DNA of 64,000 nt from a bacterium SCSIO 12643 (GCA_024398135.1 CP073750.1:1-64000); one strand, 5' to 3'; shown: positions 26,350-36,271, numbered from the stretch's first letter. Notes: generated from the sequence alone by a model not told the origin. Numbers and translations: made by a program.

Positions 26350-28212
26350 ATGAAAAAATACTTGCCGTATATTATCCTGATTGTTGCCGGTTTAGTTCTT
26401 TATGGAAATACACTGCAACATGGCTTTGTTTTAGATGATCATGCGATTATTCTTCAGCATAAACATGTTCAAAACGGGTTTGCAGGAATTTCGGATATTT
26501 TATCTTCAAACTATTTAAACGGTGTTCAGGAATTCAATGATGGTTTGTACCGTCCTTTGAGTCCTTTAATTTTTGCATTTCAAAATGAGTTTTGGCCCAA
26601 CTCTCCTTTTCCGGGCCATTTCTTTAATGTCGTCTACGCGATTATTACCTCCATTTTGATTTTCAGAGTTTTTATTGAAGTTTTTAAAAGTTCCATAAAC
26701 ATAGCCTTATTATTCGGAGTATTATTTCTGGCTATACCCATTCATACTGAAGTCGTTGCCAATATTAAAGGAAGCGATGAAATGTTGGCTTTGATCTTTT
26801 TATTAGCCAGTATGCTGTTCTTTAATCGATACTTATTACAATCTCAAATCAAAAACCTAATCATTGGGAGTTTACTCTTCTTTGTTGGCTTATTTGCTAA
26901 AGAGAGTACATTTCCTTTTGTTGTAATCATTCCACTTACGTTGTTTTTATTACATCCGGATCAAAAGAAACACCTGATGACTATACAGGGAATCACTGGT
27001 GTTTTAGGTGGTGTTTTTTTACTAATTCGAAAATTGGTTTTAGATAACATGCCTAATCCTGTGGATGAAGGAAGTCTTTCTGGACTAAACAACTCTATAC
27101 TTGCAACAGATGATCTTATTGAAAAATTGGGTACCGCTTTGTCGTTGCAAGTTTTATACCTTTTTAAAACGATTGTTCCCTACTCTTTACAACACGATTA
27201 CTCATTTAACCAAATTCCAATTGTTCCGATTTGGAGTGTATCTGCACTAATCGGATTGATTCTACTTATTGGAATGCTCTTTTTAATGTGGAAGTACCGA
27301 ACTACAGCTCCTGTTATTAGCATTGGTTTTATCTGGTATCTGGGTGGATTGATTATCGTATCTAATCTTCTATTCCCAATTGGAGCCACATTTGCAGAAC
27401 GTTTCTTATATACCCCTTCCCTGGGTTTGTGTGTGGCCGCATTTGGTTTTATTCAATATTATAAGCCCAATCTATTCTCGCACAAGAACTTTTGGATTGC
27501 TTCTTCGGTTGTGGTTGCGATTTATGCTTTTATAACGATCAATAGAAACAAAGACTGGAAAGACAATTTCACTTTATACACACAGGATTATCCTAAACTG
27601 CAAAACAGTGCACGTGGTAATTATAATTACGGTACTGTTTGTCGTGAAGCTAGTTTAGCGGCCACCAATGTTCCTGAAAAGAACAGATTGTTTAATGAAT
27701 CGGTAACCGCATTGAAACAAGCTATAAAAATATACCCGGAATACTATGATGCCTATAACAATCTAGGTATCGGATTCAATGAGCAAAAAAGATATAAAGA
27801 AGCCACGATAATATTGGAACAATTGGTTAAAATGAATCCAACCTACCGCAAAGGGTGGTTTAATTTGGGAGCCAGTTATTATGAAGCTCAAGATTATGCC
27901 AATGCTTTAAGAGCATTCGACTCCTACTCCGCTTTAACTACAGCTAATGCGGATGTATGGTACTTTAAAGGAATGTGTTATGGCTTTATGAATGATTTTG
28001 AATCGGCCATAGGGAATTTAAATCAGAGTATTCAACTCAATCCCAATCATGTGGATGCTTTGCTGATGCTGGGAAAAGCACATGGGATTCGAAAAAACTA
28101 CGATCTTTCAGAACAGTACTTTAATCGTGTATTAAGTATTCAGCCAAACAATCAAGAAGCGTTACAAAACTTACAGATGACACAACAAATCAAAGCGATG
28201 TCATCTAATTAA
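26350..28212 (+). CDS. TMTC-like polytopic membrane protein with C-terminal TPRs (copy 1)
   Basis: About 620 aa from ATG 26350 (an in-frame TTG at 26308 opens the frame). The N-terminal ~400 residues hold about ten membrane helices with GT-C-like features: an acidic loop after helix 1 (HGFVLDDHAI) and the conserved IHTEVVANIKGSDE segment, as in the DUF1736/TMTC family. The C-terminal ~200 residues are tetratricopeptide repeats (YDAYNNLGIGFNEQKRYKEA and similar). Animal TMTC proteins are O-mannosyltransferases; sugar transfer to secreted proteins is a possible role here. It lies 10 bp upstream of a paralogue. Confidence 0.83.
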   Translation: MKKYLPYIILIVAGLVLYGNTLQHGFVLDDHAIILQHKHVQNGFAGISDILSSNYLNGVQEFNDGLYRPLSPLIFAFQNEFWPNSPFPGHFFNVVYAIITSILIFRVFIEVFKSSINIALLFGVLFLAIPIHTEVVANIKGSDEMLALIFLLASMLFFNRYLLQSQIKNLIIGSLLFFVGLFAKESTFPFVVIIPLTLFLLHPDQKKHLMTIQGITGVLGGVFLLIRKLVLDNMPNPVDEGSLSGLNNSILATDDLIEKLGTALSLQVLYLFKTIVPYSLQHDYSFNQIPIVPIWSVSALIGLILLIGMLFLMWKYRTTAPVISIGFIWYLGGLIIVSNLLFPIGATFAERFLYTPSLGLCVAAFGFIQYYKPNLFSHKNFWIASSVVVAIYAFITINRNKDWKDNFTLYTQDYPKLQNSARGNYNYGTVCREASLAATNVPEKNRLFNESVTALKQAIKIYPEYYDAYNNLGIGFNEQKRYKEATIILEQLVKMNPTYRKGWFNLGASYYEAQDYANALRAFDSYSALTTANADVWYFKGMCYGFMNDFESAIGNLNQSIQLNPNHVDALLMLGKAHGIRKNYDLSEQYFNRVLSIQPNNQEALQNLQMTQQIKAMSSN

Positions 28213-28222
28213 GTTCTTAATT

Positions 28223-30016
28223 ATGAAAGGATACTGGAAAGAACTCGTCATTATAATTTCTGCCTTTATTTTGTATGGAAATACACTACAAAATGGCTTT
28301 GTATTGGATGATTATTCTGCAATTGTAGAAAATAGATTTGTACAAAGTGGTACAGATGGTATTTCGGATATTTTCAGCACACATTATCGCAAAGGTTATT
28401 GGAGTAGTCCTGGAGACCTATATCGTCCTTTAGTTCTATCCAGTTTTGCCATAGAACATCAATATACACAGGGCGATCCTTTCCTACACCATTTGATTAA
28501 TATTCTATTCTATGCCGGTATTGGAATCATTTTGTTTCATCTCATTTCAAACTGGTTCCCAAATCAACATTCTCTTTTTCCATTATTGGTTGCTTTGCTG
28601 TTTCTGGCACATCCTATTCATACCGAAGTAGTCGCAAATATTAAAAGTAGAGATGAAATCATGAGTTTGTTTTTTGCGCTCTCTGGTTTATTGGCGTTGG
28701 ATAAATACTTCCGTTCTCAAAAGATCAGCTGGCTCATTGTGATGGGAATCGTTTTTCTTCTTGCTTTGTTATCTAAAGAAAGTAGTTTGGTTTATTTGCT
28801 CTTAATTCCGTTAACTGCTGCATTCTTCTATGAACCAAAAAAATCAGACTTTTATAGGATCATTGGTATTTTGGTTGTACCTGCGCTATTGTTCTTAAAT
28901 CTACGTCATAAAGCATTATCCGAGCAAGCTGAAACTTTGCCCATTAAATTATCACTAACTACAGAAGATCCAATTGCACAGCTGTTGCTATCCGGATATC
29001 ATCTCATTTTGTATGTATACAAACTTGTTTTTCCTTTTTCATTAGCCAGTCAATATCCAGAGTATACACAAGGTCCTTCCTCCTTTGTTTCGGTTATAGG
29101 TATCATAGGACTTATTTTCCATGCAGGCCTGCTCTACTATGGATTTAAATGGTTTAAGAATAAAGACATTAAGGGATATCTCATTCTATTTTATTTAATT
29201 ACTCACTTTTTACATTCTAACCTGATTTTGGTGATTGGAACTTATTTTGGTGAGCGTCTTTTATTTACTCCGTCAGTAGCATTTAGTATGGCTTCCGGAT
29301 TGTTTATCGTATATCTCATTTCTAAATTCAACTTTAAAACCGCTCGAATTGTTTCGATCGTCATCTTACTTCTTTATTCTGGTATCACCATCAAGAGAAA
29401 TAAAGAATGGTTTTCAAATACGACTCTGTATGCGGCTGATGTGGTTAAACAACCCGAAAGTGCTTTGTTAAACTACTGGCAATCTTTAGAACTCACAGAA
29501 ACAGATTATCTGGCTACACTTTCGGAAGCAGAAAGAAAACAAAATTTAAATGAAGGATTAAAGCACTTAGAAAAAGCACTTGAACTCAATCCCAATTACG
29601 GTGAGGCCCTTGCCCAGATTGCATTGGTGTATTACAAATCGGGAGATCATGCAAAAGCATTAGTTGCGTATGAAAAAGCACTGGAAGACGGTAAAGGAAG
29701 TGTCAATGCTTTAAACAATGTCGCTGCGATTTACTTTGGACAAGGTGATTTTAACAAAGCCAAATCGTATTACGAACAAACAGTAAAGATCAATCCATAT
29801 CACAAAGATGCATGGGGAAATTTAGGGATTACTTATGCACAAATTGGTGAATTTAATCAAGCGGAAAATGCTTTCCGAAAGGCTATTGAGATTAATCCCA
29901 ATAATGCGCAATTGTATTTCTATCTGGGGATGACATTAAATCAACTTGGAAAAACAAACGATGCCACAACCTACTTTGAAAAGGCATTTGAACTTGATCC
30001 AAGCCTGAGACGCTAA
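28223..30016 (+). CDS. TMTC-like polytopic membrane protein with C-terminal TPRs (copy 2)
   Basis: 597 aa and the same architecture as the gene just upstream. The first-helix loop is NGFVLDDYSAIVENRFVQSG and the second loop is HTEVVANIKSRDEIM; about ten membrane helices are followed by four or more TPRs (EALAQIALVYYKSGDHAKAL, DAWGNLGITYAQIGEFNQA). The two are clearly tandem paralogues, diverged along most of their length. The stop codon overlaps the convergent BtuG-like gene's stop by 4 bp. Confidence 0.83.
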   Translation: MKGYWKELVIIISAFILYGNTLQNGFVLDDYSAIVENRFVQSGTDGISDIFSTHYRKGYWSSPGDLYRPLVLSSFAIEHQYTQGDPFLHHLINILFYAGIGIILFHLISNWFPNQHSLFPLLVALLFLAHPIHTEVVANIKSRDEIMSLFFALSGLLALDKYFRSQKISWLIVMGIVFLLALLSKESSLVYLLLIPLTAAFFYEPKKSDFYRIIGILVVPALLFLNLRHKALSEQAETLPIKLSLTTEDPIAQLLLSGYHLILYVYKLVFPFSLASQYPEYTQGPSSFVSVIGIIGLIFHAGLLYYGFKWFKNKDIKGYLILFYLITHFLHSNLILVIGTYFGERLLFTPSVAFSMASGLFIVYLISKFNFKTARIVSIVILLLYSGITIKRNKEWFSNTTLYAADVVKQPESALLNYWQSLELTETDYLATLSEAERKQNLNEGLKHLEKALELNPNYGEALAQIALVYYKSGDHAKALVAYEKALEDGKGSVNALNNVAAIYFGQGDFNKAKSYYEQTVKINPYHKDAWGNLGITYAQIGEFNQAENAFRKAIEINPNNAQLYFYLGMTLNQLGKTNDATTYFEKAFELDPSLRR

Positions 30017-31056
30017 TACAACTCTATATGTTGTGGATTCACCCCTACACTATATACGATTGAATCACTAAAATCTGCATGGTAACGGGTAACTTCTCCA
30101 GGCTGCACATAATCTTTTGCATCGGTTAGAAATATCTCTCCAGTTTGCGGGTGTGCCAAAATTCCGTAAAAATTGGATCCTGCCTGTACTTTTACTTTCT
30201 CATCAATCTTCTTAGAAGTAAAATCATATTGGAATACATCTTTATCAATAAAGTACATTCTGTTATTCATAAGGTCCAATGTCATTTTTAATGGATTTCT
30301 TTCCGGAACAAAATCCACCACTTTTTGCGTTTGATAATTTTGAAGGTTAATTTCCTGAATCCCTTCAGGTAAAATGGTTATCAAAGTATTGTTATCATAC
30401 AATCCGAAATCCACAACACCTGTAGCAAAATCAAATGTTTGTACCGCATTTTCATTTTGAATATCGATGATTCTAACCACACTATCAGACTTTCTTAATA
30501 CAATGACCTGATTATTCCATTTCATTATATTCTCGTGCCAACCTGTTGCTGGAATCTCTCCGATGATTTTACCTTCATCCAGATTCACCTTCCATATTTT
30601 ATCTGCATATAAATCGGTCACCCAGGCAATCAATGGATTTTCGCTTACCACAGTCATATATCTTGGTGAATTGAATCCGGTAATCGTTTTTACCGATGAA
30701 AAATCTCTCAAACGAACCACTTCAATTTTTGAAGAATTATTCACGATGATATATCCTAAACTATCGTGAATAAACATGGACTGGGGCACATCGCCTAATG
30801 GGAAACCATTTTTGGATTTAAACACTTTCTGAGCCACTTCATCAGTAGTAGAATTTAAAATCGAAATAGAACCATTCCCAAACATAAAATTCCCTTCATT
30901 CAAAATCAAAACCTGATTCTTCTGCGGAATTTCTCCTCCCCCACCAGGAGTCTGTGGCCCAAAGTCATCGTAGTTTTTAGTACAACTCATGGAGCCGACC
31001 AGCAGAAAGGCAAGTAAACCCACCCTCAAAAACCTGTATGTATGAATCCCAAACAT
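30013..31056 (-). CDS. BtuG-like/YncE-type beta-propeller lipoprotein (DUF5074-like)
   Basis: 347 aa. A lipoprotein signal ends LLVGSMSCTKN (Cys near 25). The mature protein consists of repeated four-stranded blades (ILNEGNFMFGNGSISILNS, GYIIVNNSSKIEVVRL, IAWVTDLYADKIWKVNL and so on), a YncE-like beta-propeller. In Bacteroides, the surface lipoprotein BtuG is such a propeller and captures vitamin B12 for its TonB receptor. Here the gene overlaps the receptor stop codon by one base (TAATG) and belongs to a cobalamin-riboswitch locus, so a BtuG role is the best guess. Confidence 0.8.
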   Translation of the reverse strand: MFGIHTYRFLRVGLLAFLLVGSMSCTKNYDDFGPQTPGGGGEIPQKNQVLILNEGNFMFGNGSISILNSTTDEVAQKVFKSKNGFPLGDVPQSMFIHDSLGYIIVNNSSKIEVVRLRDFSSVKTITGFNSPRYMTVVSENPLIAWVTDLYADKIWKVNLDEGKIIGEIPATGWHENIMKWNNQVIVLRKSDSVVRIIDIQNENAVQTFDFATGVVDFGLYDNNTLITILPEGIQEINLQNYQTQKVVDFVPERNPLKMTLDLMNNRMYFIDKDVFQYDFTSKKIDEKVKVQAGSNFYGILAHPQTGEIFLTDAKDYVQPGEVTRYHADFSDSIVYSVGVNPQHIELY

Positions 31057-32993
31057 TAATTCAAAATATATCTAATCGTAAATTGTCCATTTACACCCGG
31101 CATTGGCCTCCAGGCTACAGACATATATTCTTTGTTGAGAATATTATTGATATCCAATTGGAAATCAAAATTCGGCCATTTGTCTTTTCTAAGCTGATAG
31201 GTAAACGTTACATCCACCAAATCATACTCCGGTAAATAAGATGAATTTGAAGTCGTAATGTATCTTCTCCCTACAAAATTATAATTTACAAATGCACCCC
31301 AATTCTTATATCCACTGCTTAACAACCAATTAGCTGAATGTTCCGGAGTATAAATTAACTGTTTATCCAAAGAAGCATCGTTCACATCCTTATTGATGGA
31401 TTTCACATATTGATAGCTTGTAGTAAATCCTAACTTCAATTTTGAAACATCCATAGTCACACCTAACTTAGCTTCCCCTCCATAATGCTCCACCGATTTT
31501 AAATTTTGCGCACTCCAATATCCTTTATCCGTAGGTTGCCATAAAATCCAGTTCTCTACATTTCCATAATACCCCGAACCATCTACCTTCCAATTCCATG
31601 TATTTTGCTTCTGCCCTTCTACATGAACATTCAATTCCAAATTAGACGCCTGTTCAGGCTTTAAATCCGGATTTCCTCCAGGAACCCAAAACAAATCATT
31701 TAATGTAGGATAATGTATGTTTTGTGCGGCATTTAACCCTATCACAAAAGTTTTATTTCCTTTAGGTAAGTAGGCTAAACTGAACATGGGTAAAACATCC
31801 ATATTCCCCGATTCTGATTCGGTTTGATTCCATGACGGTTGGACAAATGCGCCTACTTCCCAATGAGACGATAAATGTCCGTTAATCCCTACTAAAACAG
31901 ATGAGATCATCTGTTGGTTATTCCCTGAATAGTTCACATTCTCCGCAGTAGCCCAACTCAAATTTGCAGTGGTATTTAACGCCCAATGCTTTGACAGTTC
32001 ATAATCATAATCTTCTCGGATCTGGAACTTTTTATTAATGGTAGTAGAATTGATTTGCGCTGATGGATCTTTATATTCCAAAACAGAATAATTATAGCCT
32101 AAAACCAAATTCGATTGGCTTCTTTTTCCGTAATTCTTCCACCCTATTTGTAAAATCAAATTTTCATCATCTTGCTTTTGTTCCGATGGTGAGACGTCCG
32201 TCATCAAGCCTGGAATTTCACGATTAACAATGGATAAAACTCCATTGAATGAAACCGTATTTTTAGAATTTAAATGGTACTTTAAACTTTGCCTAACTCC
32301 ATGCGAATTCCATTGGGAATTGGTTTGAGATACTTCCGGATAATTAGGCTGTGCTATATTTCTATAACTGAAATCATTCGCCCCATTTTGGAATACATAT
32401 TTTGTTACTGATTCCCATTTATTGGTTTTGTAGCCATATTTAAATTGAAGCGATTGATTCCCAAAACTACCAAATGAACCTCCTAGTACCAGACTACTTC
32501 CTAGCGGAGTTGATTTGGTATCTGATTTTAACATCACACCCCCGCCAATCGCGCCAACACCTTCGGTAAAAGCGGCATTGCCATACTTCACACCAATTTC
32601 ATCAAAAAGAAAACCGGGTAAAATACTTAAATCACTTTGTCCTAAACTAGAAGGGCTAATGTCTAATCCATTCAGATATATCTTAGTATGCGATGCTCCC
32701 ATACCTCTAAATGTTGGAGTTTGAATACCCGGAGAACCGTAGGTCTTAATAGAAATCGCACTGAAGTTTTCTAAAACGTTCCCCAGGCTTCTGGTTTGGG
32801 CTAAACTTAAAACCGTAGAATCTAACTCAATGGTTTTTAATGCCGGAATTCCTGTGTTGGTTTCGGCTGAAATAATGATCACTTTTAGATCAAGCGAATC
32901 TGCTACCTGACTTTTAAGCTGGTAAGGGATCAAAGCCAATGAAATCAACCACAGTGTGAACCCATAAAAAATCGAATTACCTCCCCTTCTCAT
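31056..32993 (-). CDS. TonB-dependent receptor, probable cobalamin transporter
   Basis: About 645 aa from ATG 32993 (a TTG precedes it). A signal peptide is followed by the plug domain (NVLENFSAISIKTYG, RGMGASHTKIYLNGLD, GAIGGGVMLKSD) and a 22-strand-type barrel ending FTIRYILN. No carboxypeptidase-like N-terminal domain is present, which fits the short BtuB-like class rather than SusC. Its place between a BtuG-like protein and riboswitch-controlled surface proteins indicates uptake of vitamin B12 or related corrinoids. Confidence 0.87.
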   Translation of the reverse strand: MRRGGNSIFYGFTLWLISLALIPYQLKSQVADSLDLKVIIISAETNTGIPALKTIELDSTVLSLAQTRSLGNVLENFSAISIKTYGSPGIQTPTFRGMGASHTKIYLNGLDISPSSLGQSDLSILPGFLFDEIGVKYGNAAFTEGVGAIGGGVMLKSDTKSTPLGSSLVLGGSFGSFGNQSLQFKYGYKTNKWESVTKYVFQNGANDFSYRNIAQPNYPEVSQTNSQWNSHGVRQSLKYHLNSKNTVSFNGVLSIVNREIPGLMTDVSPSEQKQDDENLILQIGWKNYGKRSQSNLVLGYNYSVLEYKDPSAQINSTTINKKFQIREDYDYELSKHWALNTTANLSWATAENVNYSGNNQQMISSVLVGINGHLSSHWEVGAFVQPSWNQTESESGNMDVLPMFSLAYLPKGNKTFVIGLNAAQNIHYPTLNDLFWVPGGNPDLKPEQASNLELNVHVEGQKQNTWNWKVDGSGYYGNVENWILWQPTDKGYWSAQNLKSVEHYGGEAKLGVTMDVSKLKLGFTTSYQYVKSINKDVNDASLDKQLIYTPEHSANWLLSSGYKNWGAFVNYNFVGRRYITTSNSSYLPEYDLVDVTFTYQLRKDKWPNFDFQLDINNILNKEYMSVAWRPMPGVNGQFTIRYILN

Positions 32994-33002
32994 CAAAGCC
33001 GT

Positions 33003-34004
33003 TTACAGTTTAATGAATCTGGACTGATATCTTTGAGAGGACGTACTTAATGTTACAAAATAAACGCCTTTTGGAAATTCAGATACATCAATTCTATTCT
33101 GTCCAAGTGATTGACTCAAAACCACCTGACCTTGCATGTTCACGATTTGAATCTCTATATCCTGTACCAATAATGAAGGATCGATTAAAACCTCATTTAC
33201 AGCTGGGTTCGGGTATACATTAAACGACAACGGTTCGATAGCATTCACACCAGTAGCTATAGCAGTGTCCATTAAAGCTATGGCATCTAAATCAAATCCT
33301 CCTGAACCAAAATCCGTTGGAAAAGGATCATTTATTTTTCTTCCATCACTATCATAGGTTACATAACTATTGTTTAATGAACCTACCACATCAATAATTT
33401 TGATATGTGTAATTTGGGTAATATCCAGTCCTAAAACGGTATCCATTATACTTAAATCAAACGGAGTTCCATAATTCAGAGCATACTTACCAGCCAAACC
33501 ATCAATGTTTGTTGGCTCTAGTGTTTCAAATGTTTGTACCTGATTATCCACGGGAGTCAATGATTGATTCGGAAACCTGTAAAAATTCACACCATCAGAA
33601 CTTACTTCTACAAAAGCCAGTTCTAAAAAATATCCGGTTCCATTAACAGCTGCAAAACCATTTTCGAAAATCGCAAAATCATCGCCTGGATGGTCTTTTA
33701 AAGGACTATCCAAAATAATCGTTGCACTTCCACCATCACCCAAACTTAAGACATCTCCATCTGCTTTCCCATAAGCACTTTGCTCAGTTCCCACATTGGC
33801 CAACGGCCCAAATGAATTTCCAATATACTGTAGTCCTCTATCTACCGTACAATTGCTAATCCACCCTACAATAGCTGTAGAATCTTTATGAACTGCTGTC
33901 GTACCAATTGAATCTGCTGCTGGTGCAAAAGGTCCCTGTGCCCATACTTCCAACGAAATGCTGATCACTAAAACACTGAGTAATATTTTAAAAACAACTT
34001 TCAT
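33003..34004 (-). CDS. T9SS-secreted protein of the cobalamin locus
   Basis: About 333 aa from ATG 34004, placing the signal peptide MKVVFKILLSVLVISISLEV first. The central ~220-residue domain is beta-rich (VLSLGDGGSATIILDSP, DFAIFENGF, FVEVSSDGVNFYRFP, FDLDAIALMD) and I cannot name a function for it. The C-terminal ~75 residues are a T9SS sorting domain (SFNVYPNPAVNEVLI ... GVYFVTL ... RFIKL). It lies 10 bp upstream of the receptor gene, so a cell-surface corrinoid-binding role is likely. Confidence 0.83.
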   Translation of the reverse strand: MKVVFKILLSVLVISISLEVWAQGPFAPAADSIGTTAVHKDSTAIVGWISNCTVDRGLQYIGNSFGPLANVGTEQSAYGKADGDVLSLGDGGSATIILDSPLKDHPGDDFAIFENGFAAVNGTGYFLELAFVEVSSDGVNFYRFPNQSLTPVDNQVQTFETLEPTNIDGLAGKYALNYGTPFDLSIMDTVLGLDITQITHIKIIDVVGSLNNSYVTYDSDGRKINDPFPTDFGSGGFDLDAIALMDTAIATGVNAIEPLSFNVYPNPAVNEVLIDPSLLVQDIEIQIVNMQGQVVLSQSLGQNRIDVSEFPKGVYFVTLSTSSQRYQSRFIKL

Positions 34005-34055
34005 ATAACTTAAAATAAAGCAGCCCATTCGAAACGAATGGGCTGCAAAAATAAC

Positions 34056-35753
34056 TTATTGGATGATTACTCTTTGAGTATGTAATTTACCGCTTACGTT
34101 ATAACGTACAACATACACACCAGATCTTAAATCAGTCACATCAATTTGCTGTTGATTCGCTCTATTTGTTACTGATTTTACCAATCCACCACTTAAATCA
34201 AAAATTTGAACTTCGCTCACTTCTGAGCTTGAAGCTATATTCAATACATTTTTAGCCGGATTTGGATATACACTTACAAAATCATCTGATCCGAATGGAT
34301 CCTCAGTAGATAATACGATTCCATTGAAGTCATCCATTGCAAAAAACGCTGGAGTATACATTCCAGCACTTCCTACATCAGAAGAGTTCAATTGAAAACT
34401 TACGCTATCAATCGTTCCCAGACTGGTTAAATTTACCCATTCCCATGTCGTTACAATGTAATCTTGAGAATTGTCTGTAAATCTAAAATCTGCTAAATAA
34501 AAATCTACACTATCCGCAACCATTACACCATCGTTATATCCTCTAATAGTCAATCTGAACCAATCCGGATCATCTCCGGTAGCCCCACCAAATTTCTTTG
34601 CAATAGCATCACCATTAGCCATACTCAATGCCGCAAAAGTGGTATTGGTTACAAACACACCTCTAAGTTCTTTATCTTCCGCATCACCAGTAAGTTTTAC
34701 ACCAGTAAAGTTTTGAGATACCACATAATTTGAAGAACCTTTCACACCAGTAGCTGGTCTTGCACTATATAAGTTACCTGCTCCAGCAGTTGTAGAGTCC
34801 GTCATATTAGAATATGCAAATCCATCAGACCAATATCCGCCCCACTGGGTATTCCATACATTTTTAAATTCCGCATCACCATCTACAAATACACTTCTAA
34901 AAAGTAAATCATCCGGTGTTCCTGAATAATCATTTCCATTCCATACAGAATCAGCTGTAGTGAATCCTAAATCTTCAAAATCGATTAATGCTGCTCCTGT
35001 AGATTTTAAGTCATCAATACAGAAGAATGCCGGAGTATTCATTCCCCAACTTCCTACATCTGATGAAGTTAATTTAAAAGTTAAATCCTTTACACTTCCT
35101 AAAGACGTTAAATCTACAAACTCCCATGAGTCTACGATATAATCCTGAGTATTGTCAGAGAACCTATAGTCCGCTAAATAAAAGTTTACAGAATCTGTAG
35201 TTAAATTACCTGCTGCATCAACCCCTTTAATTGTTAATAAAAACCAATCCGGATCATTTCCTGTAGCTCCTCCGAATTTCTTTGCAATAGCATCTCCATC
35301 TCTCATGCTATTCGCTGCATAAGTCCCATTGGTTACATAAATTCCTGTTACCACAGCATTCTCTGCTCCGTTTTTTAACGCAATCTTAGAGTTGTTTTGC
35401 GCGGCCAAGTAAGTCAATGAACCATTGTTTCCACTAGCTGCTTTGGCACTATACAAGTTTCCTGGACCTGATGTTACCGAATCAGTTTGTGTAGATTGTG
35501 CAAAACCTGATGTCCAATATCCAGGTCCTCCATAGGTTGTATCCCAAACATTAGTAAATTCAGCATCTCCACTAGTGAATTTTGTGGTGAATTTTTTAGG
35601 AGTATTTACTCCTGATAAGTCAGACCCATTCCAAAATGAATTTGGCGCTAAAGTCAAAGACTCAAAGTCAGATACTGCCTGAGCCTCAACAGATGTTGTA
35701 CTTAACAACATTCCAGATAATAATACACCTGCTAATTTGTAAATTTTCTTCAT
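34056..35753 (-). CDS. T9SS-secreted protein with two DUF4465 domains
   Basis: 565 aa. Signal peptide, then two homologous ~220-residue domains (about 27-255 and 256-480). Each begins with an FE(S/D)L...WNG motif and contains GDAEF.NVW, GNLYSA, and AIAKKFGGATG.DPDWF; this is DUF4465. A C-terminal T9SS sorting domain (VSVYPNPAKNVLNIAS ... GVYVVRY ... HTQRVIIQ) follows. It is the first gene after the cobalamin riboswitch. DUF4465-type proteins accompany B12 receptors in Bacteroidota, so surface corrinoid binding is inferred; the internal duplication may give two sites. Confidence 0.86.
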   Translation of the reverse strand: MKKIYKLAGVLLSGMLLSTTSVEAQAVSDFESLTLAPNSFWNGSDLSGVNTPKKFTTKFTSGDAEFTNVWDTTYGGPGYWTSGFAQSTQTDSVTSGPGNLYSAKAASGNNGSLTYLAAQNNSKIALKNGAENAVVTGIYVTNGTYAANSMRDGDAIAKKFGGATGNDPDWFLLTIKGVDAAGNLTTDSVNFYLADYRFSDNTQDYIVDSWEFVDLTSLGSVKDLTFKLTSSDVGSWGMNTPAFFCIDDLKSTGAALIDFEDLGFTTADSVWNGNDYSGTPDDLLFRSVFVDGDAEFKNVWNTQWGGYWSDGFAYSNMTDSTTAGAGNLYSARPATGVKGSSNYVVSQNFTGVKLTGDAEDKELRGVFVTNTTFAALSMANGDAIAKKFGGATGDDPDWFRLTIRGYNDGVMVADSVDFYLADFRFTDNSQDYIVTTWEWVNLTSLGTIDSVSFQLNSSDVGSAGMYTPAFFAMDDFNGIVLSTEDPFGSDDFVSVYPNPAKNVLNIASSSEVSEVQIFDLSGGLVKSVTNRANQQQIDVTDLRSGVYVVRYNVSGKLHTQRVIIQ

Positions 35754-35949
35754 GTGTAAACGTTTGTCTTTTAGGTCACATGATCACTTGATATAAAAAT
35801 TGAAATTGAACTCATTTTTTATATCGTCTCATCCTAAAAATTTTAAATAATTAATTAATAAAATATTTAGGGATGCCAGAAGGAAACAAGAATTTGGTAG
35901 AACACCTATAGAACTTGCACCCTTGCTTTTATCCCGAAAGCAATAAATG

Positions 35950-36126
35950 TTCGCTACTGGCAGGTCTTCTGACTTATTTCATTTTTCAACACCTTCCCAT
36001 CCTTATCAGACAGTGGTTTTGCGTGAAAAAACTAAACGTAAACGTCTATTGAAACTTACAGCTGCGGGAACAGTCTCCGATTTACACGGAATTCCCTTTT
36101 AATTCTCATTTGAGAAACCAAAAGCG
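35950..36126 (-). promoter_or_regulatory. Cobalamin (adenosylcobalamin-type) riboswitch
   Basis: Reading the minus strand, the conserved core elements occur in order: AAAGGGAATTCCGTGTAAAT, CGGAGACTGTTCCCGCAGC, CACTGTCTGATAAGGATGGG and AAGG, then AGTCAGAAGACCTGCC. These are the B12-box and the four-way-junction elements of class I cobalamin riboswitches. It lies about 200 nt upstream of the DUF4465 gene and should repress the whole locus when cobalamin is plentiful. I see no clear T-tailed terminator in the 35760-35950 leader, so the expression platform is unclear. Confidence 0.95.
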
Positions 36127-36192
36127 CTGCAAATGTAATTCAACTTTCGGAATAATATGCATATCTAATAAAAATATGATTTTCAACTTACT

Positions 36193-36220
36193 ATGCGTAT
36201 CTTATCAAAATAATACGCAT
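36193..36220. repeat. Inverted repeat near the riboswitch leader
   Basis: ATGCGTAT at 36193-36200 and ATACGCAT at 36213-36220 form 8-bp arms around 12 nt. It lies between the riboswitch 5' end and the outer-membrane gene terminator, where the promoter of the B12 locus is expected; it may be an operator. Confidence 0.45.
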
Positions 36221-36247
36221 AAAAAAAGCACTGCAAATGCAGTGCTT
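36221..36247 (-). terminator. Terminator of the outer-membrane protein gene
   Basis: A perfect stem AGCACTGC / GCAGTGCT at 36227-36246 followed on the minus strand by a run of T's, about 25 bp past the stop codon at 36272. Confidence 0.92.
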
Positions 36248-36271
36248 CCCATAGTATTATTTAGCCTTAGC

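Noticed and set aside
35754-35950. Intrinsic terminator as expression platform of the cobalamin riboswitch
   Set aside because: No stem with a T run is visible in this leader; control may be at translation initiation or by a structure I cannot see by eye.
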